Shown here piece after piece: positions 1-11,589 of a stretch of DNA of 64,000 nucleotides. How positions within the stretch are numbered: position 1 is the stretch's first letter; each line of letters begins with the position of its first letter. The position numbers and the translations under genes are program-made. Under the pieces are notes generated by a model. That model had not been told where the DNA came from. It ran no database searches and was given only the letters and a program-made list of their open reading frames with translations. Source of the stretch: Microthyrium microscopicum (taxonomy: Eukaryota; Ascomycota; Dothideomycetes; Microthyriales; Microthyriaceae); NCBI GenBank assembly GCA_010405405.1, contig MU004230.1, positions 3,831,119 through 3,895,118 on the forward strand, written 5' to 3'.

Positions 1-570
1 TGCAACAGCTGCCAGCCAGATGCCATCAACACTGCCCTCTTCGTAGTGAGCAAGTACATGTCCGAGTCCGCACTTGCTGTTTTCTACAGCGAGAACCGCT
101 TCCTCGCCAATCCCAAATTTCTCGCTAAAGTCGCCACTGCCCGACCAGCGCGTCTTTTCATCCGCCGCCTGACCCTTGCGGTGGACGATCTTACTTCTTA
201 CAACCTCGCTGAGGTTGCCAAAGCCACCCTCCGGTATTACCGTAATCTAAAGGAGCTCACAGTGGACACGGCTGCCAGTCGCTCCATGGAGCAGATATGG
301 AAGAAGCTGGCGGGTTACGTGGGCAAGCCCATTGGTACTTCCGGATGTGGGGCTCTCAAACATAATTATAGGGATGAGCGGCTTGTGGCGTTCTTCGTGG
401 GCCAGAAGCTCAACGACGTGGTTCGTTGGCTCCCAGCCAATGTGGGAGTGAGAGTGCTGCTTGGCGGCAAGAACGAGATTATGTGGTGCTCGGCCAAGGC
501 TAGCCCGGTGGGAAAGGCAGATGAATTGCTCTTCGCCTATGTGGCAAGATGCCAGGAAAAGGGTTACTGA
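1..570 (+). CDS. 3' end of a fungal hypothetical protein (5' truncated by window edge)
   Basis: An open frame runs from the first base to the TGA at 568-570 (189 codons), so the start lies outside the window. The readable part contains the segment ALAVFYSENRF, which resembles the 'nuclear-encoded repeat' region of the many fungal 2EXR/F-box-like proteins of unknown function, where a conserved helix is followed by VFYSENxF. The rest is a mixed alpha/beta sequence with no catalytic motif or membrane segment that I recognise. The GTG at 46 is not a credible start, because the frame is open upstream and the conserved helix begins before it. Function is unknown. Membership in the 2EXR/F-box-like group is an inference from one short motif. 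Confidence 0.6.
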   Translation, partial: CNSCQPDAINTALFVVSKYMSESALAVFYSENRFLANPKFLAKVATARPARLFIRRLTLAVDDLTSYNLAEVAKATLRYYRNLKELTVDTAASRSMEQIWKKLAGYVGKPIGTSGCGALKHNYRDERLVAFFVGQKLNDVVRWLPANVGVRVLLGGKNEIMWCSAKASPVGKADELLFAYVARCQEKGY

Positions 571-2777
571 TTGTAACAGGCTTGTTTGGAAAAGGTTCTT
601 GATCTTATTTTTAATGGACATGCTTAGATAATATATACCAAATTTGCTCAAAATCTTTTGTCTTGATGTGATATAAGTCTTGCTTTATTGATCTCTGTTC
701 CCAATTATGCCTCCATATTTGTTGACATACCCAACACATGGCTTTTTGTAACTCTAGCAAGTACGAGATATGGCAAACAAGCTCTTACAAGTACTGACGA
801 GTACAGAACTAACACAAAAGAACTATGTTTCTCAACCAAAGATGTGGAGAAAAAGATAACACGCAGTCTTAAGAAATCAAGCTACTCAGTCGTTCCTCAC
901 TTCTCAAGAGATGGCTGATTTCAATACTCGCTCCCACCTTGAGCAAAAAGAAAAGATGTTATCATAATATTCGTTTGTACAAGTTAGCAAAAACTCATGG
1001 TACAACTCCTATACAGTATTCGACTGTATAGAAGGTGTACCATTACAAAAGCCCGGTGCTTTATTTCGGTCGACCTATTGGTTAGTATGGGAATTGAACC
1101 GGTGTCCTGGGTATCGTCGTCGTCGCGGTAATCGTCGGTATCGTCGTCTCGATCGGGCTAGTCGACTCCAATTCCAGATTCCTCCAGAGCCCACGAATTT
1201 GATCAAAACGAGGTCCTTACTCGCACGCCTGTTCGTGTCTACGGCTGAATTTCCAGAAATTGGTATATACATAGCAAATGGCGTGTCTAAATATGGGCGT
1301 GCTTCAGTGTTTCTCCACTTGGTGCTTCCACCACGCATATCAGCAAAATTATGTCGGAACATTTCTTTCTAGATGATTAAGACACTAAGAATCAATAAAA
1401 GAAATTCATTTGTTTGAATCAGATTTACGAGGATGCATAACGGGGAACAGTAAACAGATAAAGTTGGTCGTACAAATTCGCAGTCAACAATGTCACAGTC
1501 ACTGTACATATCAATCACAATTGACATCTCCATAATCTTCAAGAGACCCCGAAAACAATCTTCGCGCTTTGAAAAGCTGTCAGTTAAGAACCTATGATTT
1601 ACCGCTACAGGTACTCCAATACTGAACTGATACAGTATCTCTCCCTTCGTTCTGACCATGAAAGTACTATGTAGAGAAAACATTCTAGTCTTCAACACCG
1701 ATCAGAGCCAGTAGATGTGCTCATCTGATAAATTCACGTCGAGAATTACCATCGAAAATAGTGGGCATAACGTACTGCTTTATAAGTACCTGATGAGATA
1801 CTTCTAGCCTGAGCTCAATCCAGATATCGCAAGTAGCGTAGTTGATCGACCTTGAAGTAAAGTCTGTCAACTCAATCCGATCTCAAAACACAACAACCAG
1901 CAACGACAACAATGCTCAAGCGGTTCTGGCCGTCGTCCAATAACATCTGAGAGCAAAATCTTGAGACACATGCACTTTTGAAACCCACCCAACCGCGATC
2001 CGATCTTAGCCACTAACTCACGTTGCAAGCCTGTAGCTCATCGATGCAGGACCATACAAGGGCTCACTTGGCAAATTTCTGTTTCAAATGAAGCGCAGCA
2101 AACATTGCCGCATGTTTAATTTGATATTTTATGCACTAAACCACTCTGCCAAGTCATCGTTTCGGCAAAGCACTTTTGTGTTGCTTTTGATCTACCTCCA
2201 AGTGCACTCTCTGACGCCGTGCCAGCTTCTCCATATCTGCTCTAAACATCTGGAATCGCTGAACATGGCTATTTTTCCCACAAAAGGTCTGTGTCTCTAT
2301 AAATGTGGTGTATGTGCTCGTGTTGAACACAAGGCAGAAAAAGAAAAGAACAAGAGAATAACGCCGAGCCAATGATAATAAGGGGTATCTGTCTGTGTCG
2401 TAAAATAGATGCAAGTCGCAAATGATGAGTAATTATGTCGTCGAATGAAGAAAGGTTTCTTTTGGTACAAGAATGAAGAAGGTTGAATGATGTGTGGAAC
2501 AAAAAAAGACAAGAGGGAGGAAGCATAGTCCCGAGAATGCCGGTTTTATGTACCGTCTAGATGATGATCGTAACTCATGAGGAAAGGCGGGGATGTCCAG
2601 CTGGCAGTGCATATTGTAGGTCGTGGGATCCTGGTGTTATATAAGGTATGTGTCTATCAATGATGCATTTGTACAGAATATAAAAGGAGGTTGGGAGAAG
2701 TGAGTTGTTCGAAAGGAAGCAGGCTTGCTGTTTGGTTTTTTGGCGCGTTGCGCTTTGTTTCCTGGGTTCATCCTGTC
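571..2777. other. Intergenic, no gene seen; contains a long hairpin and a CGTCGT tract
   Basis: This 2.2 kb holds only short open frames that overlap one another on both strands and look like chance. Two items stand out: an imperfect 21-bp inverted repeat at 997-1043 and a purine-pyrimidine tract of repeated CGTCGT/CGTCGG words at about 1110-1150. The 3' part (about 2400-2777) is probably the 3' UTR and downstream flank of the minus-strand receptor gene. Confidence 0.6.
997..1043. repeat. Imperfect inverted repeat (hairpin), 21-bp arms, 5-base loop
   Basis: Bases 997-1017 can pair with 1023-1043 around the five-base loop at 1018-1022. I count two mismatches in 21 positions. The inner nine pairs are perfect. 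It lies in non-coding DNA, about 430 bases after the stop of the truncated gene at the left edge. It could be a transcript-end structure, a tiny MITE-like relic or a small-RNA precursor; the sequence does not decide. Confidence 0.75.
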
Positions 2778-4280
2778 TTATTGCCAGCCATCCGGTTTAG
2801 ATGCGAATTTCAGGTCGGTAGAACTGCCGCTGGCAGGGCGGGTCAGTGTACCGTGGGTGAGGGTGTCGCCAGAGTCTTTCATGGTTTGGATTTCGCGCAT
2901 ATCGGCTAGCTCGACGACTGGCTCAGTGCGTACTTCAACGGTTGTTCGTGTCTTGACGGCTATGCTCCCCAAGTCGCCGACCTGCATGCTGGATGCGGTA
3001 GTTAGAGGCGATGATGAGGACATTCGGCTGCGCGAGGGCTCGATGAGATAGTCGGCGCTGTTGAAGGAGGCTAGAGGATCCATTTTCTTTTGCTTGCCAT
3101 GGTCGTCGGAGTATTTTGGCTTCCACCAACCCCTGACTTTGCTTGAATTGGGTCCTTCTGGGCCGTCGTATTCGCAGGTGGTTTTGGTGCCGAATCGTTT
3201 GCCTAAGTTTCCGGAGAATGGCATTTGGAAGGCATCTTCTAGGTCATGCGAGTCTGAAGGCGGATCGTCAGAGAACAACATGATTCGTCGAGTCATGGTG
3301 TAGAGCATAACATCAAGCCATCCATTGGAAGTGATCATGGCACCGGCGAAGCAAAAGTAGCCAAAAGTGACCGTGCTGGTCGAGGTCATGCTAACCATAC
3401 GAAGAGTGGCCAATGGCAGAGTGCAGATGACATAAATGATGGGGTAAACAATCATAAGTTTAGCTGCGCTTCTAGCATGTTGGGCTTGTTGATTCTTTTC
3501 TGAGTAGAAGTTGTTGGAAATCCGATATTGTACAGTGACATACATCGCCACGTATATTAGGACTGTGCCAAACTCAAATACGAAAATCCAAAAGTAGTGG
3601 AGCCAGAGGCGAAGATCTTGGTATTTGCCGTTCATCCAGCACCATGCGACGGCACGGACATAGATGTCATTGGGATGTAGTACAACACCAATGATAGCCA
3701 TTGCATAAATGAATACCCAATTGAGGATTATTGCGGCGATGAAGTGGCTGGTCTTCATGCGATATCGAAATACCACGGAAGAAAAGGTATGTACTCCAAT
3801 GAAAAAGCACCAAACTCCAGATGCCAAGTCTCCCGTAGAGACGAACCTGGTAGAGGGTTAGCATGGAATGGAGGGCACAATTAAAAGGATGTATTTTGGG
3901 GTGAGTGGCAAGATGGGGGCGCGAAGATAGATTAACAACCTTGGAACTTACCAGCCTTGCGCCCAGCACGTACTTGTTCCTACCAAGATACCATCTTCAA
4001 CAAGCCACCGAGCATTGAGAATGAAAGCCACTGATTGTTGAATATCCGCCAGAAAGAGATTGTATATAAGGATGAAGAATTGATTTGGTCGAGTTGACCG
4101 TCGTGACCATTCCCACATGCGCCATGATAATAATATTTGCAACGATATGCAACTGAAGAAGGAGAGGAAGCCGAGTACAGTAATTCCGTAGAGGCCTGAT
4201 CTAAGATCTGGTGGGAGAGGTGAGATTGTCCCAGATAGGCGAGTGAGAACAGCCTCTCGATGCGCCGACGAGGCGTTCAT
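2778..4280 (-). CDS. Seven-transmembrane G-protein-coupled receptor, Git3/GPR1 (glucose receptor-like) family
   Basis: Two exons, 4280-3952 and 3846-2778, give 465 residues. The 105-base intron (3847-3951) has a GTAAGT donor and a CAG acceptor, and joining restores the reading GWFVSTGDLASGVW. Seven hydrophobic segments follow in order. TM1-2 are in exon 1 (around YGITVLGFLSFFSCISL and FFILIYNLFLADIQQSVAF). TM3-7 are in exon 2, with TM6 at KLMIVYPIIYVICTLPLA and TM7 near SNGWLDVMLYTM. This pattern is typical of fungal proteins annotated as 'G protein-coupled glucose receptor regulating Gpa2', which feed the cAMP/PKA pathway from the plasma membrane. A Ser/Thr-rich cytoplasmic tail of roughly 170 residues follows. 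The ligand cannot be told from sequence. The start ATG is the first in the open frame and places a short hydrophilic N-terminus before TM1. Confidence 0.87.
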
Positions 4281-5300
4281 GTTGATGTAGAACTGGTAAT
4301 ATGGTGACAGGACCTTCTGGCGCGCAGAAATATAGATAATCTAGGTAGAGTCCAAAACGGTTCTCATTGTTGTGGGCGCAGTGAGATGGTTAGTCTCTGA
4401 CTGGCTGTCTGTTATGGTGTAGGGAATAGTTGAAAGATTGAGCGATCCTAGTGGGATTATGATGGAAGATATCTAGTATCAAGTGGGATCCAGCGAGATA
4501 GGCGGCGCACAGTTGCTGTCAACGCTCAGATGTGTAGCAATGAGCAAACACAGCACAGACTAAGTTGATGTGAGTAGACGGTACGGATGAGGGCAGGTTT
4601 ATTGGGCGGGAGGGCAAAGTTAGATAGAGTGAGGGTCGGGAGCAAGACAGGGACTCGGGGAAATGATAGGTTGAGAGACGGGGGTGGGTGGAGAAGAATA
4701 GGAATCAGCGACAATGACCATGGAGACCGGACCAGGCTGGGAACCGAGAGAGAGACATGGATTTGAGCATGGTACGTGTGCTGGGAACATGTACTGAGGG
4801 TAAGGATACCTCGTCCAACGAAGGCCGTACAGGTAGATGCAGTGGGACGCTCCAGACAGGGAGTATATATTGATGTAGTAACATGAAAAGGACTTACAGT
4901 TGGATTGATTGTGTAGCAGTAAAAATAGTTGTAGTTGGGAACAACTGTATATCTTTGACAGAATAGAGTGACAGGAATATGTGGAAGCGAAAGAAGACGC
5001 ATGGAAGGTTTAGTGGAAGGTTTTAGGATTCGGCGCAGTCTACAGAATAGGTACTGAAGCCTCGTTAGGATGCAGAATGAGGCAGAAACGAAAAGAAGTA
5101 TAGGCATACGGGTTGAGCGGGAAGAGGAAAGAAAAACACGAGTGCGATGGCCATGTGGGATGCCACATGTATGATCTTAGATGTACCTGAACTAGGCACA
5201 TGGACTGCCGCATCTGCCTTGACTGCTCGTAGGTAGGTGCATCGCGAAGTTCCCTATCTGTACCAAGTCCATCGACTTCTATCACAGGGCTTCTGCGGTA
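4281..5300 (-). promoter_or_regulatory. Probable promoter and long pyrimidine-rich leader of the receptor gene
   Basis: Upstream of the receptor ATG the minus strand is rich in CT tracts, for example across 4600-4700, where the + strand is almost all G and A. Such tracts are common just before fungal transcription starts. A 193-codon minus-strand frame at 4526-5107 overlaps this area. Its Pro/Ser/Leu-rich composition follows from the CT bias, so I do not call it a gene. The exact transcription start is not visible. Confidence 0.35.
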
Positions 5301-8300
5301 GATACTACCAGCAAACCCGGCTACCCTGGAGGTACAAGGAGATTGAGCTGCTCATCCGATCATCAAACTCTTCTTTAAGCCTCCCGCAAGGTCAAGTCGG
5401 CCTACTGGGCCTCTTGGTGTTCTTAGAGGGTATAAGCTTCAGCCTTGTAATACTAGCCAGGCGGACAAGAGCACAGATGTAGCACTCACGAAAATGGACA
5501 AGCCCGCGTGAAACCGACGTTGTAGCACATTCGACGAAACGACTGTATCTTGCCGACAGCAATTGAGAGGAACAGAAACATCTGTTTAATTGCCTATGAA
5601 ACAAAGTTATTCTCCGCAAATCGCATTTTCTCACATTCCCAGGATCGCATGCAAGATGTTGTGCTGTATCAGTTGGTGTACCTTTACGCTGGGTGCCGAA
5701 GGAGAACATACCAAGTCACTGGAGTTTTTATAATCCGACCGTTGATTCTGTTATCCTTCAGGATAAAAATAAGTTCCACGGATATGTTGAAAAGTGGCGC
5801 AAGGAATTAGCTGTCAATCAGCAGACCTTTTGATCCACAGATGTCTTCCAGGGAAACAACCTGCATGGCGCATCCAACAATCCCCACCATGTACTTCATC
5901 CATGTGCATGCTCAATGCGGATCATGCCGAAAGTCAGCTTGCGTAAACCAATCAAGGTACTCAGGTCTATTGTCTTCCTCGCGCCCTACAACGGCAGTAT
6001 TTCTTTTGCAACGCAATGGAAGAAGAGTTCAGCGAAGATTTAGCGGCATGATCATCGATGAAGTAACCCTTTCACAGAACGATAACGTGAACGAAACTGC
6101 AAACAGCGGTCGAATAGGCTGAGTCGTAGCCACAACCAACATGGCCCCTGTATCATACTGCTAAGTCTCCTGTCCTCGGGACTTTTGGCAAATTGCGATT
6201 GCGGGTGGAAGCATACTCGGGGAACACAGCAACGCCAACTTCAGAGACACTCAGCGGTGTGTAACAGCCATCTCATATGTGGTGAAAGTTGAACCATTGG
6301 ACGCATCCTAAAGGAAGATCAAGGATTTGAGGCCCAGGATTTGAAGTTGCTAGCTCTTACTGCAGGTGCCGCGGCAAGTTACAATGAGACGACGTTGGCC
6401 TTGTCTGGCATAAATGGAGGGGCAAGAAAAGCAAGCTTGCCAAGTGAGATTTAGCTCTTGCGTGTGTGGCATGGCAAGCATGGCTGGCACGCGAGATGCA
6501 TGTGTAACCGTTAACTTGGGATCTTTGAGCTCTTCCAAAAGGAGTCTAAAAGGAGTCAAAAATCAGCCACTTCCGTAAGCGTCGCGTCCTCGCGTGGTGG
6601 ATCTTTGCCTTGTGGATTTAAACTGGATTATCTCGTTGCTATTTTTGCTAACGCCTTCCTACTTCAGTCTTAACCTACCCGTATATTCTTTTGCTGACCT
6701 TGCTTCTCCCACGCTTGTACTCTCAACGTCGGTTTGTCGGGCTGCCCGATTACCGGATGATGACTGGGGGACCTTTCAAGCAATAAATTGCATTGATGGT
6801 CCTTCTAAAGATCTTGGCCTTGGTCAGCACTGAACCTCATTATCTCCACTGAAACAGCCGTTGGTCAACAGCCTTGTGATGCCAAGTACATATGCTCAAG
6901 TCACGGCAGAAGCTTTAAAGGTAGGACGACCACAGAAAGTCAAATAGATCTGCAGATCTCCACAGGTTTTTTACCCTCCACAACATGTACTCTGCAGAAT
7001 GCAGATATTGAAGCAATCTGATCGTCACAAGGTGCTGGGTCCTCCCGCAGTCGCACTTTTTGAAAGGCTGAGGCTCTTCATGTTCCAACCCCTTGCTTTC
7101 TTCCTGATTGCAATTCAGTACTTGTAAATCTGTGATCTGAGACTATTTGCACGAAACCACTTCCTCTCATCTCTATCTCTTAGAGCTGCCCGTTGAAGCT
7201 TGAGTCGATCGGATCTGAGGCTGCAGGTCCTAGAATTTCATGTTCACGCATCAAGTATGGGGGTAAAGACCGGTTGGCGGTTGCACATCAGATTAGGCTA
7301 GCTGTTCAGGTGTCAAAGATCTGCAACCTTCTAGGAAATTCCCGTTTTTCTGATAGGACTAGCTGATCGGCTTTTCTCATTGTTCTGTAGCAAAAGCGTA
7401 CTTCCCCGATGTCAATGTTTGAGAGTTCCAAGTCCCGACAGCAAAACAAGTCATTCCAGATTACATTGCGATCTGAATTTGGACACGGAAAGATTGTTGT
7501 TTCTTGATTAAAATTGCTTGATTTTTACAGACCTCCGCTAGCAAATGTTCCAACTAACCAATTAATAATGGGATGCAATGTCTCGGGTGAGTCTTTCGAC
7601 TTCGTTACTTATAAAGTTCAAAGATTGAGGAGTACGAGTTGACTTCAATGCCTTTTTTGCTGAATAAGATTTTGATTACCTGGCATTCGCCTTTAAATCT
7701 TCATCTTCCTTTCATTTTGATTGAGAGGTTTATACTGTGCTTGTGGCTATCAAGAAAAACCAGGTTCATCACCAGGACAGCAAGTGGTTGTGATATCAGC
7801 CATCATTTTTCTTCCTTAAAATCACCAAAATTTGTCTATCTTCTCAGCTCAGACTTGGCTAAAGAAATTGAAACCACTGTAGCATTACGCTGTTCAAAAT
7901 CAGACAAGTCCTGAAATCATAGCTGCAGCGTATGCACTACGATATTTGAGATTTGACTCGATCTCAACTTTTTACATCTTTTGGTGAATGGGTTCGTATG
8001 GTATCAACAAAGATAAGATTAGAAGAATGGACTGTCTTTTCCAAGAAATTGATGGTGCCCACATCCGCATTCTAATTTCGCTATTCAACCTGCAAGGAGT
8101 ATGGTCGAAGCGTTCACATATTAAAGATATCCAAGTTAGATCTAATATACTAAAACCCGGGAATGTTCGTCCAATGACAATGTCCAATGCTCTCTATCTG
8201 CCTATAACCATCCATGTAGCTGTGGATCAACCCTAAGGATAAGTTCCGGTCTTGATATCAATATCTTTAAGCTGATATTAGCGTATCAACAACTTCATCC

Positions 8301-8435
8301 CACAGATATTAGCATATCAACAACTTCATCCCATTCCAAATGTAGGTATACTCAAGCATTGAATTTCTCCAACATTTCTCAAACCCCCATCACGCTCATT
8401 AAATCAGCCTCCAGTGCTTGGAACAATCATTCAAG
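5301..8435. other. Gene-poor intergenic stretch with a 31-base-period tandem repeat near its end
   Basis: No frame longer than about 105 codons occurs and none resembles a known protein. No tRNA-like arms were found. Base composition is ordinary and not RIP-like. The only ordered element is a short direct repeat at 8274-8333, just upstream of the secreted-protein gene. Confidence 0.5.
8274..8333. repeat. Tandem direct repeat, two 29-base copies at 31-base spacing
   Basis: Copy one is 8274-8302 and copy two 8305-8333. They differ at one position (G in the first, A in the second). The repeat ends 102 bases before the ATG of the secreted protein at 8436, so it sits inside the likely core promoter or leader and could duplicate a regulator site. 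Confidence 0.85.
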
Positions 8436-9216
8436 ATGATACCGTGCATGCTGACACTCCTTCTCGCAATACCATGGGTCTCTGCACAGCTGGGTGTGAG
8501 CTTTTCGAGTGGTTACGACTTCTTCACCGGCAAAACTGAAATCATCCGCACCGAAACAACATTCACGCCCGGCGCCATGGAACTGAAGCCAAAAGGCAAC
8601 CTCTTCCTCTGGCCCGGTCTCTGGGTTCCCGCCAACCGCACCACCGGCGATCTCATCCAGACCGTGATATCGGCCGATAGCACCCTCGCGCTCGAATGTG
8701 GTGCTAAAAAAGGCCAATGGTAGAAACTAACCTCATATTTAGTTCATATACTAACGAGTGAGTAGGTGCATCGCCCCCTACGTAATGCACGGCGTCGCCT
8801 ACGCAGACCGCGAACGCCGTCAACTAGCCATCGACCCAGACGCGAAGATCCGCATCATCTACAGCAAGACGACCGACGGCGCTAAATGGGTACAAACGAC
8901 CCTCGATGCGACTACAGGCAAGATGTTGCAGAATTACACGGGTGGGACGGGGAAGAAGGTTCAGTTTGAGTTTAGCACAGAGTTGCAGTATGGGAATTTG
9001 GGGACGACGAGCACGCAGGTATATGAGGATACGGTGATAACGTTGGCGGCCCCGGATATGGCATTTGGCAAGGGAAAGAGGAAGGGCTCTGCCACCATAG
9101 AAGGCGTGACGAGTGAGCAGGAGGGAAAGATTTGGAAGATTAAGAAGGTTGTGATTCCGGCGATGAGATCGGGGGTTGCGAATCATCCGGCGACGGGGAA
9201 GGAAATTCATGGGTAG
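8436..9216 (+). CDS. Secreted protein of unknown function, 244 residues
   Basis: Exons 8436-8719 and 8766-9216 are joined across a 46-base intron (GTAGAA donor, internal ACTAAC boxes, GTAG acceptor), giving the in-frame junction GQWCIAPYV. The first 18 residues, MIPCMLTLLLAIPWVSA, form a signal peptide cut before QLG. The mature part is rich in alternating hydrophobic and polar residues, with Trp-Pro-Gly and Asn-Arg-Thr (a glycosylation sequon), and looks like an all-beta fold. Only two Cys residues remain in the mature chain. I do not recognise a family with certainty. A concanavalin-like or lectin-like beta-sandwich is possible. The TTG-led extension upstream was ignored because the ATG at 8436 starts exactly at the signal peptide. 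Confidence 0.8.
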
Positions 9217-10075
9217 ACTAGATTTGATATGGATAGGTACATTATGGCTGTAGTTGTCTGACTGCTAGAATCTGGAAGCATAATTGAACATGCATATCAA
9301 ATTCTGAAAGAATCTAGAGCTGCACTGTGATCTGGAATATAACTATTTCCAAGTCTACTCATGGTCGCTCGGGCATCATATCATGCGCGCACTTCCAATG
9401 GCTGCTGCAGCATGAAGTATAGAGTAATGACTAGAAGTCATTCCGAATCCGCACTGGGTCTAATAATTTGAAGTATCCCAGGAACTCTATATTTAATTTC
9501 TATGGTGCGTGTTAAAAAATGAGATTGTCCTGTCATTATTGAAGTTAAGATGCACTTATCAAGATTATGGAATGGCAGGTTGACGAGATATAAAAGGCGT
9601 TGGCAAACGTCAACATTGAAAAGAGGGTTCTCTATGAATCACATTTATATATTGTCCAACAAGGCTGAGATAACTCCCCTGCTCCATTTTTCGTGCGAGA
9701 TCAGACTGATTGGTCAGTAATAATAGCTAATTTGTTAGTCCGATCTACTAAACTGTTAGTAGTTACCGCACAACAATTTTATGCAGTCGCACCCGCCCAT
9801 TCCTGAGGTATAAAAAAGTCAAGAGCGTTGTCTACTTTCCGAATTCGCACCAATGAATTCCAAGATGCTAGCAGCCTCATCACAATCGAATTAGTTGAGG
9901 TGTAAATGTCACATACTAGTTGAGGCAACAATTTTTGGTCAGGTACCTACCTAAGCCAAACACTTGCCTTTTGGTTAGCTAAACCTCACTTCCTCGTGTC
10001 TTGTGCCTAATCTTCAGTCGCCATTTTACGACATTCACATAAAGCCCGTCATTCTTGATAGCTCCAAAGGTAGAT
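9217..10075. other. Intergenic, nothing recognised
   Basis: This 0.86 kb separates two same-strand genes. It should hold the 3' end of the secreted-protein gene and the promoter of the next one. No open frame, repeat or RNA gene was seen. Confidence 0.5.
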
Positions 10076-11411
10076 ATGTCGGACCCTCTTAAGATTAAAA
10101 AAGAGATAGCGGATTTGCACAATCAGCTAAATCGCACAAAACAAGAGGAGGGCAATCTCAACAGAGAAATTTCCAAGGCAGAGGAGAAACTTGCGAAACT
10201 CTTTACTTCGCGGAAGTCGGTCACCCGTACACGAACAAAACTTGAGAATGGTATCGAGAGATTGAAGGCAGATCTAGACCGGTTTGCCCCAGAAGCTGTC
10301 GCCGCCTCTGAGTTGGCCGAGCAGTTGGATTCACTCTGTAAGTTCCACTTGCAAAAGTCCGAAGTTTTATACGTGCGAGAAAATTCTAACCAGTACCTAG
10401 CGATCGTAAAGGAACAAGAAAAGCGACCACGAAACCATAGACGGTCTGATCGTCGTGAACGATCTCGTTCTCCTGGTGCCCGAGATGTTGAAATTCGAAA
10501 GCGTTCTCGTTCTCCACTTCCGGCGCGAAAACCTCGTGCTGGAACCACGGCTTACTTCATAACGAAGTCGGAGGACGAGCGCATGTTGCAAGGCGCCAAA
10601 GATGACAACGTCTGGGTGGAATGTCGTCGCGGAGAGCGCGAGCTCACTGTTGCGTGTGCCAATTGCGAATCCGTTTACCTCATCTTCCACAACAGTACAA
10701 AGACTGAAACATTCGAGAAGTTGAAAACTTTCGAGGGATTGGTAATTACTCCCACTATCATCTGCGTACTTCTTTTAATTCTTACACCTCATCTAGGCTC
10801 TCCTGGAAACAGCTCCATCGCAAAAACTTCGAATTCCAAATTGGACTGGAGTCGGCAGAAGAGCAAAATTAATGCCCATGCGAATCAAATGGATCAACAA
10901 AAACAAAGTCAATATGGCTGACAATGTCGATTTGGTGAAAGACCTGGCAGCATCATTACCGTCAGACACCCACTGGAACAGTCTTCCAGGCTTCGACCAG
11001 ACCGATGAGCGAACGGGATCGCGGCTCATCAACTGGCTCCGCGACGCTCCACCATATCAACCGAAGGTAGTATACACCGAACCAAACCCGGATCATCCGC
11101 CAGAGGCAATGAACAAGGAGACTGACATGAACGATGGACCATCTTCAGTAACCCATCCGCCGGCTATCACCTTACCACATTCTTCGTCGGCATTTCATTC
11201 AACTTCGATGTTCTTGCCGGTTGTTCCAGCTTTTCGGCCGCCCACAGCAGCTTTTCAAGCAGCAGCAGAGGCTGTTCAGCCATCGCCAACTGCCGACACA
11301 CACATCACAATTGAAGACTCCGGCGCAGGTTCTTCGACCTGGATGAATGGCAAGGGCAAGATGATCGAGGAGGCGGGTAATGAGGCTGCGACCTCAAATG
11401 ACGAAATTTGA
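10076..11411 (+). CDS. Uncharacterised nuclear-type protein with N-terminal coiled coil and SR-rich segment, 405 residues
   Basis: Three exons, 10076-10337, 10401-10741 and 10797-11411, with clear introns (GTAAGT...CTAAC...CTAG, 63 bases; GTAATT...CTAG, 55 bases). The first intron is a multiple of three and open, so it is easily misread as coding; its perfect donor and branch point argue that it is removed. Residues 1-85 form a heptad-like coiled coil (KIKKEIADLHNQLNRTKQEE onwards). The next segment is Arg/Ser-rich with two RSRSP motifs, typical of nuclear RNA-processing or chromatin factors. A conserved-looking core follows (NVWVECRRGERELTVACANC), then a disordered Pro/Ser/Ala tail. I do not recognise the family. 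The gene is convergent with the COG7-like gene, 178 bases apart. Confidence 0.75.
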
Positions 11412-11589
11412 GGGTACAGGGCGTTGCTCTGCGCTCGTTTGGCATTTGTAGCATTAGCGGGATGTTTGGATATTGGAAAATCACGTCGAGGACGACTGTA
11501 CGAATATGAATCATGAAGGAAAGTCACAGACTAGAGAAAATCATAGAAGACAAACTTGCCTCATCACATCGTAAGATTCGTGACCGCTC

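Noticed and set aside
1060-1165. Possible tRNA on the minus strand, from a B-box-like GGTTCAATTCC at about 1089-1099
   Set aside because: The bases flanking the loop do not form a T stem, no matching A box or acceptor stem is found, and the upstream part is a CGTCGT-type repeat.
4526-5107. 193-codon minus-strand frame upstream of the receptor gene
   Set aside because: Composition (Ser, Pro, Leu, Thr) simply follows the CT-rich promoter tract, and no homologous motif or intron context supports coding.
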